Of a stretch of 64,000 bases of DNA, positions 1-9,202 are shown in pieces. A model generated the notes under the pieces. That model searched no databases and had not been told where the DNA came from. It was given only the letters and a program-made list of their open reading frames with translations. Each line of letters begins with the position of its first letter. The first letter of the stretch is position 1. The translations under genes were made by a program, and so were the position numbers. Origin of the DNA: Clostridia bacterium (lineage in GTDB: Bacteria > Bacillota > Clostridia > Christensenellales > SZUA-584); assembly GCA_018648645.1 (NCBI GenBank), contig JABGQS010000003.1, positions 107,279 through 171,278 on the forward strand. Direction: 5' to 3'.

Positions 1-1
1 A

Positions 2-3000
2 GCCGCACTGGTATCACCCGATTTGATTGCCAAGTGCGAAAGCGTGCCGGAGCTGCTCATTATCAAGACGACGATACCGCTTGCGCTTCCGGACGATCCG
101 TACGTTATGCCGATTTGCAAACCAAACGACTTAGCATACGTCATCTACACATCCGGTTCAACAGGGCAGCCGAAAGGCGTACAGATAGAGCACCACTCAA
201 TCGTACACTTCATGTATATGATGCAGGAGATATGGGACTATTCGCCGGGCGCACGTGTGCTTTGCGCCGCCTCGTTCTGCTTCGATATGAGCATTATGGA
301 AGCGCTTCCGCCGCTCGTCAGCGGAGCCGTTCTGGTGCTGGCGGCAGAGCACGAAGCAAACATACCTCGCAACATGGTGCGTCTCATACAAAACTCGCTG
401 GTCAACATAATGATGGTGACACCGGGGCGAATGGAGCTGCTTTTGTCAGATACGCACGGTGCTGCCAGCCTAAAAGATTTTAGAGACATCGGAATGGGCG
501 GCGATGTATTGCCGGAGAAGCTGCTTTCGGACGTTCAGCAATGCACGGGCGCACGCATTACAAACTTCTACGGTCCGACCGAGATCACCGTCTGCGCAAC
601 CTGTACCGATGTCACGAACGCAAAGGTACCCAACATCGGCAGCCCTATGCGCAACGTGAAAGCGTACATTTTGGACGCGCATCAAAATCCTGTGCCAATC
701 GGCGTTCCGGGAGAACTGTACGTCGGCGGCAAAGGCGTTGCACGGGGCTACATCAACAAACTGGAACTCAACGAAGAGCGCTTTATTGACAACCCATTCG
801 CAGCCGGAGAAAAACTATACCGCACAGGCGACTTGACTCGGTGGTACCCGCTTGGCGAGATCGAATTTCTCGGGCGAATAGACAAACAAGTAAAAATTCG
901 CGGCTATCGTATCGAGCTCGCAGAAATCGAAAACCGTCTCGTACAAGTGCCGGGCATTACGTCCTGTACAGTTGCCGACTACGCCGACTCGAGCGGACGC
1001 AAGTTCCTTGCAGCATACGTATGCGGGCAGCCTCCAAAGGTGGCCGACATCAAAGCACATTTGGTCAAAGAGCTGCCAAACTATATGATTCCGTCTTATT
1101 TCATGACGATAGACAGTCTGCCTTTCAGCCCAAGCGGCAAGGTAGACAAAACGCGGCTGCCCGACCCTCTCGAAGGTATCGAAGCGCGAAGAGACGATTT
1201 TTCGCCGCCGCAAACACCGACAGAAACCGCTTTGGCACAAGTTTGGCAAAACGTGCTCGGTATCGAGCAAATCGACCGCAACGACAGCTTTTTCGACATC
1301 GGCGGAGACTCGCTGTCAATTGTAATGGTCATGTCGCAGATTCCTCAGCAGTTCCACGTAGAGCTTGCTCTCGAAGACGTGTATTTGCAGCCCCAGCTAA
1401 AAGAAGTCGCGGCGCTAATCGACGCGGCAGAGCTGTGCTCACATCAGCCTATCGTATCGGCACCAAAGCAGGATGATTACCCCGTGTCCTCTGCCCAGCA
1501 GCGCATGTGGATAATCGAGCAGGCAGCTGGCGGAAACGCAGCGTACAACATCCCGATGGCTTTCAAGCTGCGCGGCAAAGTTAACTTGCCGCGTTTGAGA
1601 GCCGCATTCGAAGCGCTGATTTTGCGCCACGATTCACTAAGAACATCATATGTGTTGCGCGGGGGAGAGCTTCGGCAGCAAATCGCCGACAGCGTTGACT
1701 TGCCGCTTGTGCGTGCTGAATGCAAACACAGAGAGCTCGATGAGCAGCTCAAGTCACAAATCAAACCATTCGACATGCAAACAGCGCCGTTGATGCGCGC
1801 TGCATTAATCAAGACCGAAAAAGAAACGATATTTTTTATAGACATTCATCACAGTATTGCCGACGGCCGAAGTGCGAAAATACTGATTGACGACTTGGTA
1901 GCGCTGTACGATGACGAAATACTACCGAGCCCGCTGTTCGAGTACAAAGACTACGCCGTATGGCAGCGCTCATACATGAAATCAGAAAGCATTGCCCTTC
2001 AGTGCGAATATTGGCAAAGCACATTAAACGGAGAGCTTCCGCTGCTTAACCTGCACACAGACCGACCGCGCGCATCCACACAGCAATTTTCCGGCGCCCG
2101 GCTTTCATTCAACATACCAAAGCAAACGGCAGACAAGCTGCGCGATTTTGCAAAGCAGCACGGCGCAACACTGTTCATGAGCATACTTGCCGTATATAAC
2201 ATACTGCTTGCTAAGTACACCGGGCAGGAAGACATTATCGTAGGCACGCCTGTGTCCGGGCGAGGCCGACAAGAAGTGCAGGACATCGTGGGTGTGTTTA
2301 TCAACACGCTGCCGCTTCGCAATCGTCCGCTTGCAGACCTCAGCTTCTTGCAGTTTTTCAACCAGCTGACCAAAAACAGTATATCGGCGTTTGCGCATTC
2401 CGACTATCCGCTCGAGCGCATGATAAGCGATATTTCACTGGCAAGGGACGCAAGCCGAAATCCGCTTTTCGACACTATGCTGGTACACTCGGCACAGCCG
2501 CAAGATTTTTCTCTCGGTAATGCAACATGCAGCCACTATCCGTTCGACCCGGACATAGCCAAGCTTGACCTAACGCTCGAAGTATACGAGAGCGACGAGG
2601 GGCTGGAGTGTCAGTTCGAATACAACACCATGCTGTGGAACGAGCCGACAATTCGGCGCATCAGCAGGCATCTATCGCGCCTTTTTGATACATTGCCGGA
2701 CGAGCCGGACACAAGAATCAAAGACGTTGCGATGTTGTCACAAAACGAAATTTGGCAGGTGACGCAGGGCTTTAACAAAACGGACAAGCCGCTGGCCGAC
2801 ATCAGCGTTCAATCGCTACTCGAAGACCTCGCTGTTTCTGCTCCGGATAAAACAGCGCTCATTTGTGACGGGCAAAGCATGACCTTTGCGCAGCTTAACA
2901 ACCGCGCTAACCAAGTTGCACATCAATTGCGAGAAAGCGGTGTAACGAGAAATTCTGTCGTGGCGTTGTGCCTGCCGCGCTCGCTTGACCTTATGATCGG

Positions 3001-5719
3001 GCTTCTTGCCGTGCTAAAAGCCGGCGGCGGATATTTGCCGATAGATCCAAGCTACCCGGAGGATCGCATCGCTTATATGCTTTTCGACAGCGGCGCTGCA
3101 ATGATTATTAAAGAGCCGGACACCGACGTCGGTTTTTCCGGCAGGAGAATTCACCTAAAAGATATAGATGCAGACGGCATCTCGACCAATTTACCGAGAA
3201 TCGACCATATGGAAGACGCGGCGTATATCATTTATACTTCGGGATCCACCGGCAAACCCAAAGGATGCACGCTCCCGCGGCGCGGTTTGCTAAACCTGTT
3301 TGCCGACACAAAATCGACGATAGCTTATCAGCCGGAGGAGATCAGCGTATCGGTCACAACGGTCGCGTTTGACATCTTCATCGGCGACGCCGTGCTTCCG
3401 CTGCTTAACGGATGCACCGTTGTTCTCAGCACAGAGGAGGAGCTGCGGCAGCCGCACTTGCTTGCAGATTTGATAGAGAGAACGCAAGCGACATTCATAC
3501 AAACAACGCCGACGCGCATGCGCATCATGATGAACGACGAAAGTTTCAGAGCGGCGGCGGGCAAACACATTACAAAAATCGTTCTCGGTGGAGAAATGAT
3601 ACCAATCTCGCTGCTTTCTCAGCTGCAAACCGAAATAGGCGCACAGATCATAAACGGATACGGACCTACCGAAGCGACGGTCTACAGCTCGTTCAAAGAC
3701 TTGACGAGCTCCTCTTTCGTTACCATCGGGCGTCCCGTAGAGAACACCCGCATGTACATACTCAACAAGAACAAGCGTCCTGTGCCGGTTGGCGTGCTTG
3801 GCGAGCTATATATCAGCGGCGCAGGTGTCGCTGACGGGTACATCAATCGCGACGAGCTCACAAAACACAGCTTTTCACCCGACCCGTACTGGCCGGGGCA
3901 CATGATGTATAGAACGGGCGATGTTTGCGCGTTTATGCAGGACGGCGACGTCGAAATCTGCGGCCGCGTTGACCACCAAGTTAAAATCCGCGGTTTGCGC
4001 ATAGAGCTTGGCGAAATCGAAGCGGCAATGCGCAGCGTTGACGGCATCGAAGAAGCTGTGGTCAAAGATTGGGGAGAAGACGTTAAAAAGTACTTGTGCG
4101 CTTACTACTCTGTCAGCAAGCATGTGGACGAAAAGGTACTGCGCGGCATACTTTCAGACGCGCTTCCTTCATACATGATCCCTTCGTTCTTCATCTTGAT
4201 GGACGAAGTACCCACAACGCTAAACGGCAAGGTGGACAGAAAAGCTCTCTTGGAGCCGGATCGCAAAGAGCTTAGCAAACGCGCTTCGATTGAAGGCGTG
4301 CAAATGAGCGGGCAAGAGCGAAGAATGAGCAAAGTTTGGGCAGATATACTCGGTATCAGCGGCATTGGCCCGGACGACAACTTCTTTGAGCTTGGCGGAG
4401 ACTCGCTTGCAGTAATCAACGTGCAGGCAGCGCTGGTTCAATATGGTTGGTCGGTCAGCACCAAGGACTTCTACGAAGCACAGACGCTGCGTGGCGTGTG
4501 TAGCTGCGTGAATGCAGACCAAGAGCACGAGCCGGACAAAACGATCGAAAGCAAACTCGACATATCAGTACCGCCGTATGCGCACCTTTCACCGATACGG
4601 GCAGAGAAAGTACTGCTGACGGGCGCAACAGGGTTCCTCGGCGCTCATATCCTCGCAAAAATGTTGAAAAAGAAGCGCACTCACGTTATTTGCTTAGTGC
4701 GCGGCAAAGACGAGCAAGACGCTTCGGCACGCTTGCGAGAGCAGCTGACATTTTACTTTGGCACACAGAGCAGCTCAGAGATTATGAAAAAAGTCAGCGT
4801 GCTTTGCGCAGACATTTCAAAAGACAACCTCGGTCTTGATGAAGCGTCATATGCAGCGCTCAAAAAGGTAGACACGATTATCCACAGCGCGGCGATTACC
4901 GACCACGTCGGGCAAGAGGACGAGTTCGAAAAAGCAAACGTAGATGGAACACGCAACATCACATCGCTGGCAGGGCTTGCTAACGCGGCGCTGGTGCACA
5001 TCTCCACAACGGGAGTATCCGGCACTCAATTTACACTGGACAAGCGCAAACACGGAGAGTTTGACGAAAGCAGCTTCTACATCGGGCAAAACTACGCAGA
5101 CAATGTGTACATAAACAGCAAGTTCAGAGCAGAAGAAATCGTACTCGAAGCTATAGAACTTGGGCTAAACGCTCGCATTATGCGCGTGGGGATGCTGACC
5201 GCGACGCTTGGCGGACGGTTCCAGAAAAATCCGGAACGCAACGCCTTCGCAAACCGAATTGCTGCTCTTTGCGCAATTGCATGCGTACCTGTCGGTATGC
5301 TTGGTGCAAACATAGAAATGACCCCTGTCGATTCGTGCGCGCAAGCGATTTTGGCGCTGACCCACAACCAAAGCCCGCGACAGGCGATTCATCACGTGTT
5401 TAACACAAACACTATGTCACTTACTGTGCTTATATCACTGCTCGAGCAAAACGGTAACCGCATAGAGATTATCTCGGACACAGCATTTATGGAAAAAATG
5501 ACGCAACTAAGCCGACAAGGCGACTTCACACACGTTAGCAGCCTGGTGGACGACTTAAGCAATTATAACAGCGCGCCGCAAATTGTGATTACAGCATCCA
5601 CTACCACGCAACTATTATCGGGTGCAGGCTTTAGCTGGCCGGTTATTGACGCGGCATACATGGGCGGTTTTTTGCAAAGCATTACCGCTAATCCAAAACA
5701 AGGAGATAAAGAAGCATGA
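2..5719 (+). CDS. Nonribosomal peptide synthetase, C-terminal part (A-PCP-C-A-PCP-R), 5' truncated
   Basis: The frame is open from base 2, so the gene begins outside the window. Numbered from the TTG at 23, the order is: partial adenylation domain (YTSGSTGQPKG near 42-52, NFYGPTE near 181, YRTGDL near 266, SGKVDK near 371); carrier protein (DIGGDSL near 425, Ser for phosphopantetheine); condensation domain (HHSIADG at 609-615, intact HHxxxDG); second adenylation domain (YTSGSTGKPKG near 1070, NGYGPTE, YRTGDV, LNGKVDRK); carrier protein (ELGGDSL near 1455); and a terminal NAD(P)H thioester reductase (TGATGFLGAHI near 1531, YINSK near 1696). Such enzymes release the chain as an aldehyde or alcohol; gut Clostridia make dipeptide aldehydes and pyrazinones this way. 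It overlaps the histidine kinase start by 4 bases. Confidence 0.95.
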   Translation, partial: AALVSPDLIAKCESVPELLIIKTTIPLALPDDPYVMPICKPNDLAYVIYTSGSTGQPKGVQIEHHSIVHFMYMMQEIWDYSPGARVLCAASFCFDMSIMEALPPLVSGAVLVLAAEHEANIPRNMVRLIQNSLVNIMMVTPGRMELLLSDTHGAASLKDFRDIGMGGDVLPEKLLSDVQQCTGARITNFYGPTEITVCATCTDVTNAKVPNIGSPMRNVKAYILDAHQNPVPIGVPGELYVGGKGVARGYINKLELNEERFIDNPFAAGEKLYRTGDLTRWYPLGEIEFLGRIDKQVKIRGYRIELAEIENRLVQVPGITSCTVADYADSSGRKFLAAYVCGQPPKVADIKAHLVKELPNYMIPSYFMTIDSLPFSPSGKVDKTRLPDPLEGIEARRDDFSPPQTPTETALAQVWQNVLGIEQIDRNDSFFDIGGDSLSIVMVMSQIPQQFHVELALEDVYLQPQLKEVAALIDAAELCSHQPIVSAPKQDDYPVSSAQQRMWIIEQAAGGNAAYNIPMAFKLRGKVNLPRLRAAFEALILRHDSLRTSYVLRGGELRQQIADSVDLPLVRAECKHRELDEQLKSQIKPFDMQTAPLMRAALIKTEKETIFFIDIHHSIADGRSAKILIDDLVALYDDEILPSPLFEYKDYAVWQRSYMKSESIALQCEYWQSTLNGELPLLNLHTDRPRASTQQFSGARLSFNIPKQTADKLRDFAKQHGATLFMSILAVYNILLAKYTGQEDIIVGTPVSGRGRQEVQDIVGVFINTLPLRNRPLADLSFLQFFNQLTKNSISAFAHSDYPLERMISDISLARDASRNPLFDTMLVHSAQPQDFSLGNATCSHYPFDPDIAKLDLTLEVYESDEGLECQFEYNTMLWNEPTIRRISRHLSRLFDTLPDEPDTRIKDVAMLSQNEIWQVTQGFNKTDKPLADISVQSLLEDLAVSAPDKTALICDGQSMTFAQLNNRANQVAHQLRESGVTRNSVVALCLPRSLDLMIGLLAVLKAGGGYLPIDPSYPEDRIAYMLFDSGAAMIIKEPDTDVGFSGRRIHLKDIDADGISTNLPRIDHMEDAAYIIYTSGSTGKPKGCTLPRRGLLNLFADTKSTIAYQPEEISVSVTTVAFDIFIGDAVLPLLNGCTVVLSTEEELRQPHLLADLIERTQATFIQTTPTRMRIMMNDESFRAAAGKHITKIVLGGEMIPISLLSQLQTEIGAQIINGYGPTEATVYSSFKDLTSSSFVTIGRPVENTRMYILNKNKRPVPVGVLGELYISGAGVADGYINRDELTKHSFSPDPYWPGHMMYRTGDVCAFMQDGDVEICGRVDHQVKIRGLRIELGEIEAAMRSVDGIEEAVVKDWGEDVKKYLCAYYSVSKHVDEKVLRGILSDALPSYMIPSFFILMDEVPTTLNGKVDRKALLEPDRKELSKRASIEGVQMSGQERRMSKVWADILGISGIGPDDNFFELGGDSLAVINVQAALVQYGWSVSTKDFYEAQTLRGVCSCVNADQEHEPDKTIESKLDISVPPYAHLSPIRAEKVLLTGATGFLGAHILAKMLKKKRTHVICLVRGKDEQDASARLREQLTFYFGTQSSSEIMKKVSVLCADISKDNLGLDEASYAALKKVDTIIHSAAITDHVGQEDEFEKANVDGTRNITSLAGLANAALVHISTTGVSGTQFTLDKRKHGEFDESSFYIGQNYADNVYINSKFRAEEIVLEAIELGLNARIMRVGMLTATLGGRFQKNPERNAFANRIAALCAIACVPVGMLGANIEMTPVDSCAQAILALTHNQSPRQAIHHVFNTNTMSLTVLISLLEQNGNRIEIISDTAFMEKMTQLSRQGDFTHVSSLVDDLSNYNSAPQIVITASTTTQLLSGAGFSWPVIDAAYMGGFLQSITANPKQGDKEA

Positions 5720-7578
5720 GTTTTTCAATTCAATTCTATATCACATGTGGAACAATAGTGATGCTTGTATTGATGGGCATATACATTGCAATGGCCAAAA
5801 AAAAGAAGATTTTGCACTTCATCTTTTTGCTGATCATAATAGAGATTTTCATTTGGAACGGTGCGGCAATAATGCGCGGGGCCTTTGGAAGCAACCTAGC
5901 CAACTTCATCATTTGGGAAAACATCACTTACATCGGCGCGGCAGCTGTTCCCGTCTCTCTCATATTTTTGGGCATCGCTTACGCTCAATCGGACAAGGGG
6001 CTTAGAAAGCGTCATTTGCTGCTTCTAATCATTCCTGTAGTCACGCAAATCATCGTTTGGACGAACGGCAGCCACAACTTATTCTACGGCGAGTTCGTCA
6101 TGGTAAACGGCGCTTACGCGCCTGCGTCTCTCGGTATCTACGCATACGTGCACCTCGCATACTCGTACGTTTGCATGATTATCGGTCTTGGATACATGAG
6201 TTACTTTGCCATCAAAAACTCGGCTGTGTGGTCGGCTCAGGCGACACTCATTATTATAGGGAGCGTGATTCCGTTGGCGACCAACGTAATCTATACTCTA
6301 AACGCGCTCGGAATAGTGAATTACGCGTGGATTGATGGCTATTCTACGCCGATTGCGTTCACCTTTACGCTCGGGCTCTATCTGTTAGGCATGTTCCGAT
6401 TCAACCTGCTGCGCATTACACCGGTTGCGCTTCAAACGGTCATCAACCGTATTTCGGACAGTTTTATTGTTGTCGACACCGAGATGAATATTATCGACTA
6501 CAATAAAACATTCGAAGACAACTTTCATTACATAACAAACTTGCAAAAAGGCGAGAATTTCTATAAACTATTACTGAGTCTAGACAACGCTGACATGGGT
6601 GCCGAGCAGTTCAAAGACATCGTAACCAGCGCAGCTGAGGCGAACGACACACTAATCAAAGACATCGATATCGAAATGGATGGGAAGAAGCAGTTTTTCA
6701 CCATCGAGTTCACTCCGATATCACAGCGAGGCAGAAATACAGCGGTTATATTGCTCTACAAGAACGTAACACAGCAAATGAACGACATGCAGCAAATTCA
6801 AGACAACCAGTCGATTTTGCTCGAGCGGGAGCGCCTTGCTTCTCTGGGGCAGCTGATAGGCGGCATTGCGCACAACTTAAAGACGCCGATTATGTCTGTC
6901 GCGGGCGGCATCGACCAGATTAAGTATTTAAGTGAAGAGTATGTCACCTCGCTCGATGACGCAGAAGTAACCAAGGATGACCATAAAGAGATTGCGGGAG
7001 AGATGCAAGACTGGCTGACAAAGATGAAAGTGCATATGGGATATATGTCAGACATCATCACTACGGTTAAGGACCAAGCGGCCAAGTTTACAAACCCCGA
7101 GCATGAATGGTTCACATTGGACGAAGCGTTCAAACGAGTCAATATACTGATGCAGCACGAAATCACGGCAAACAAATGTCGCTACACAGAAGACGTACAG
7201 GCAGACCGCAGCCTTCGTATTGAAGGTGACATCAACAGCATGGTACAGATTATGGACAACATCATCGTAAACGCGATACAATCATACGGCAAAAAGGGCG
7301 GCGAGATTGCAATACGAGTCACACGCAAGGAGAACAACTTGCTTATCGTAATCAGCGATTTTGGCAAGGGCATCAAGGATGACGTAAAAGAGCGGCTGTT
7401 CAAAGAAATGGTCACTACAAAAGGTAAGATGGGAACCGGCCTCGGGCTGTACATGTCGTACAGCACGATCAAAGGTATGTTCCGCGGAGAAATGTGGGTC
7501 GAATCCAGCGTGGGCGTGGGTACAGACTTCTATATACAATTGCCTATACACGAAGACATGGTATCGGAGGTAGAATAA
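5716..7578 (+). CDS. 7TM-sensor histidine kinase with PAS domain
   Basis: A 620-aa membrane sensor kinase. Residues 1 to about 235 form seven hydrophobic segments like the N-terminal 7TM sensor family of histidine kinases. A PAS-like region follows (about 245-345), then a dimerisation/phosphoacceptor helix with GIAHNLKTPIM (His near 386) and a HATPase domain with MDNIIVNAIQ (N box), SDFGKGI (G1) and GTGLGLYM (G2). ATG overlaps the NRPS stop (ATGA), so translation is coupled to the synthetase. The response regulator starts one base after its stop. By context it should phosphorylate that regulator. Its ligand is unknown; the NRPS product is an inference from operon structure only. Confidence 0.93.
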   Translation: MSFSIQFYITCGTIVMLVLMGIYIAMAKKKKILHFIFLLIIIEIFIWNGAAIMRGAFGSNLANFIIWENITYIGAAAVPVSLIFLGIAYAQSDKGLRKRHLLLLIIPVVTQIIVWTNGSHNLFYGEFVMVNGAYAPASLGIYAYVHLAYSYVCMIIGLGYMSYFAIKNSAVWSAQATLIIIGSVIPLATNVIYTLNALGIVNYAWIDGYSTPIAFTFTLGLYLLGMFRFNLLRITPVALQTVINRISDSFIVVDTEMNIIDYNKTFEDNFHYITNLQKGENFYKLLLSLDNADMGAEQFKDIVTSAAEANDTLIKDIDIEMDGKKQFFTIEFTPISQRGRNTAVILLYKNVTQQMNDMQQIQDNQSILLERERLASLGQLIGGIAHNLKTPIMSVAGGIDQIKYLSEEYVTSLDDAEVTKDDHKEIAGEMQDWLTKMKVHMGYMSDIITTVKDQAAKFTNPEHEWFTLDEAFKRVNILMQHEITANKCRYTEDVQADRSLRIEGDINSMVQIMDNIIVNAIQSYGKKGGEIAIRVTRKENNLLIVISDFGKGIKDDVKERLFKEMVTTKGKMGTGLGLYMSYSTIKGMFRGEMWVESSVGVGTDFYIQLPIHEDMVSEVE

Positions 7579-7579
7579 G

Positions 7580-9100
7580 ATGCGTAAGAATCGGCGAGAA
7601 TTGTCAGATGAGTTTAGAATCATCGCAATAGACGACGAACAGGGGATACTCGACAGTATTGAGGCCTTGCTGAACCGAAACGGCTATATGTGCGAAGGGT
7701 TTACTAACCCGCTTGAAGGTCTGGAGGATATACGCAAGAACCATTACGACCTTCTGGTCCTGGATTATTTCATGCAGCCGATTCATGGTGAAGAGGTCGT
7801 CGAAGAGATCCGCAAATTTAACAAAGAACTCTACATTCTGCTGCTGACTGGGCACAAAGACTTAGCGCCGCCAATCAGCACAATTAAATCGCTCGATATT
7901 CAAGCATACTGCGAGAAGAGCGACCGGCTTGACCAGCTTCAACTCTTGATCGAATCGGGCATAAAATCGATATCACAAATGCGCACAATACAGCAGTTCC
8001 GCGACGGTCTGCAAAGCATACTGGGCTCGGTGCCAAAAATCTACCAGCTTCAGCCGATTGGCAGCATACTTGAAGAGATTCTCATTCAGCTTTTGCCGAT
8101 GGTGAACAGCGAAGATGCTTTTATTCTAGTCGACGACATTCCAAGCATAGAGCAGTCAAACGGTCAGACAGAGCATAAAAGTATTTACAAAGGTATCGGC
8201 AAATACAAAGTTGAGATTGAAGAGTTTACCGAGCTGCTAGACCCAGAGCTTATGGCTGCAATAGGACAAGCGCGTACCGATATGACGGTGATAAAGCGCC
8301 CAGACGGCATCATTTTCCCACTCGGTGACGAAACAAACTCTGCAATAGGCGCAATATATGTAAACAGCATTGACGCAGACGAAGGGACAAAACTGCTGGA
8401 GATCTACGCAGCTCAGGTTGCTTCTTCAATTAGCAATGCTTTTCTACATTCGCTGGTCAACACCAAAAACGAAGAGCTCAACAGCACTTACGCACAACTG
8501 AAAGTGCGATATATGGACACCATTGAGGTGCTCAGGTTGGCTGTTGATGCCAAGGACGAATACACACAAGGGCACAGCGACCGCGTTGCATACTATGCAA
8601 GCAAAATCGGCGAGTCATTTGCGCTGGGCGATGAGGACCGCGAGAAACTGCGTATCGCGGGCGTGTTCCACGACATCGGCAAAATCGGCACAGCAGACGA
8701 TATTCTGCTAAAGAATCAGAAACTGGAGAAAGCAGAGTACGAGCAAATCAAGCGGCATCCTATCAAAGGCGCGATGATACTTTCCGCCGTATCCATGTTC
8801 CAAGACATCGTGCCAATCGTTCGTCACCATCACGAGCATTACGACGGCAAGGGTTACCCCGACGGCATAAAGGGCGAGAAAATAGAGTTTTTCGCACGGA
8901 TTATATCGGTAGCGGACGCTTTTGACGCCATGATGAGCGACCGGCACTACCGTCGCAGACTCTCATTACTCGAATCAAAATGGCAGCTTACTCAAGGCGC
9001 AGGCACACAGTTTGACGCAGAGGTTGTCGGACGTTTTATGAACGTGCTGGACACCGATCAAGAGCTTCGAGAGCGTCTGGAGCTAAACGAAGGCGAGTAG
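7580..9100 (+). CDS. Response regulator with HD-GYP output domain
   Basis: A 506-aa cytoplasmic protein. The receiver domain (about 10-130) has the acidic pocket IDDE, a phosphoacceptor Asp near residue 62 (LVLDYFMQP), Thr in LLLTGH and Lys in CEKSD. A GAF-like middle region (about 150-300) follows. The C-terminal HD-GYP domain carries HDIGKIG (His near 364), HHHEHYDGKGYPDG (GYP near 425-427) and ISVADAFDAM. HD-GYP domains hydrolyse cyclic di-GMP, and the metal and GYP residues are intact. It starts one base after the kinase stop and ends the operon before a terminator. The predicted signal path is membrane sensor to c-di-GMP breakdown. Confidence 0.93.
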   Translation: MRKNRRELSDEFRIIAIDDEQGILDSIEALLNRNGYMCEGFTNPLEGLEDIRKNHYDLLVLDYFMQPIHGEEVVEEIRKFNKELYILLLTGHKDLAPPISTIKSLDIQAYCEKSDRLDQLQLLIESGIKSISQMRTIQQFRDGLQSILGSVPKIYQLQPIGSILEEILIQLLPMVNSEDAFILVDDIPSIEQSNGQTEHKSIYKGIGKYKVEIEEFTELLDPELMAAIGQARTDMTVIKRPDGIIFPLGDETNSAIGAIYVNSIDADEGTKLLEIYAAQVASSISNAFLHSLVNTKNEELNSTYAQLKVRYMDTIEVLRLAVDAKDEYTQGHSDRVAYYASKIGESFALGDEDREKLRIAGVFHDIGKIGTADDILLKNQKLEKAEYEQIKRHPIKGAMILSAVSMFQDIVPIVRHHHEHYDGKGYPDGIKGEKIEFFARIISVADAFDAMMSDRHYRRRLSLLESKWQLTQGAGTQFDAEVVGRFMNVLDTDQELRERLELNEGE

Positions 9101-9119
9101 CACACTTATGCAAGCGAAA

Positions 9120-9149
9120 GCTCGGTGCAGCGATGTATCGGGCTTTTTT
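9120..9149 (+). terminator. Rho-independent terminator of the NRPS/two-component operon
   Basis: A 9-bp stem with some G-U pairs (GCTCGGTGC with GTATCGGGC, loop AGCGAT) is followed directly by six T, 20 bases after the HD-GYP stop. Confidence 0.8.
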
Positions 9150-9174
9150 AATGCAAATTTCACTCGCCGCATGA

Positions 9175-9180
9175 TATAAT
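9175..9180 (+). promoter_or_regulatory. -10 element (TATAAT) for the Memo/AMMECR1 gene
   Basis: A consensus TATAAT lies 28 bases before the ATG at 9203, just after the upstream terminator. The -35 region is poor (TGCAAA with 17-base spacing). The AAAGGAAG ribosome site at 9187-9194 sits between this box and the ATG. Confidence 0.5.
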
Positions 9181-9202
9181 ATCATCAAAGGAAGTGATCA
9201 AT

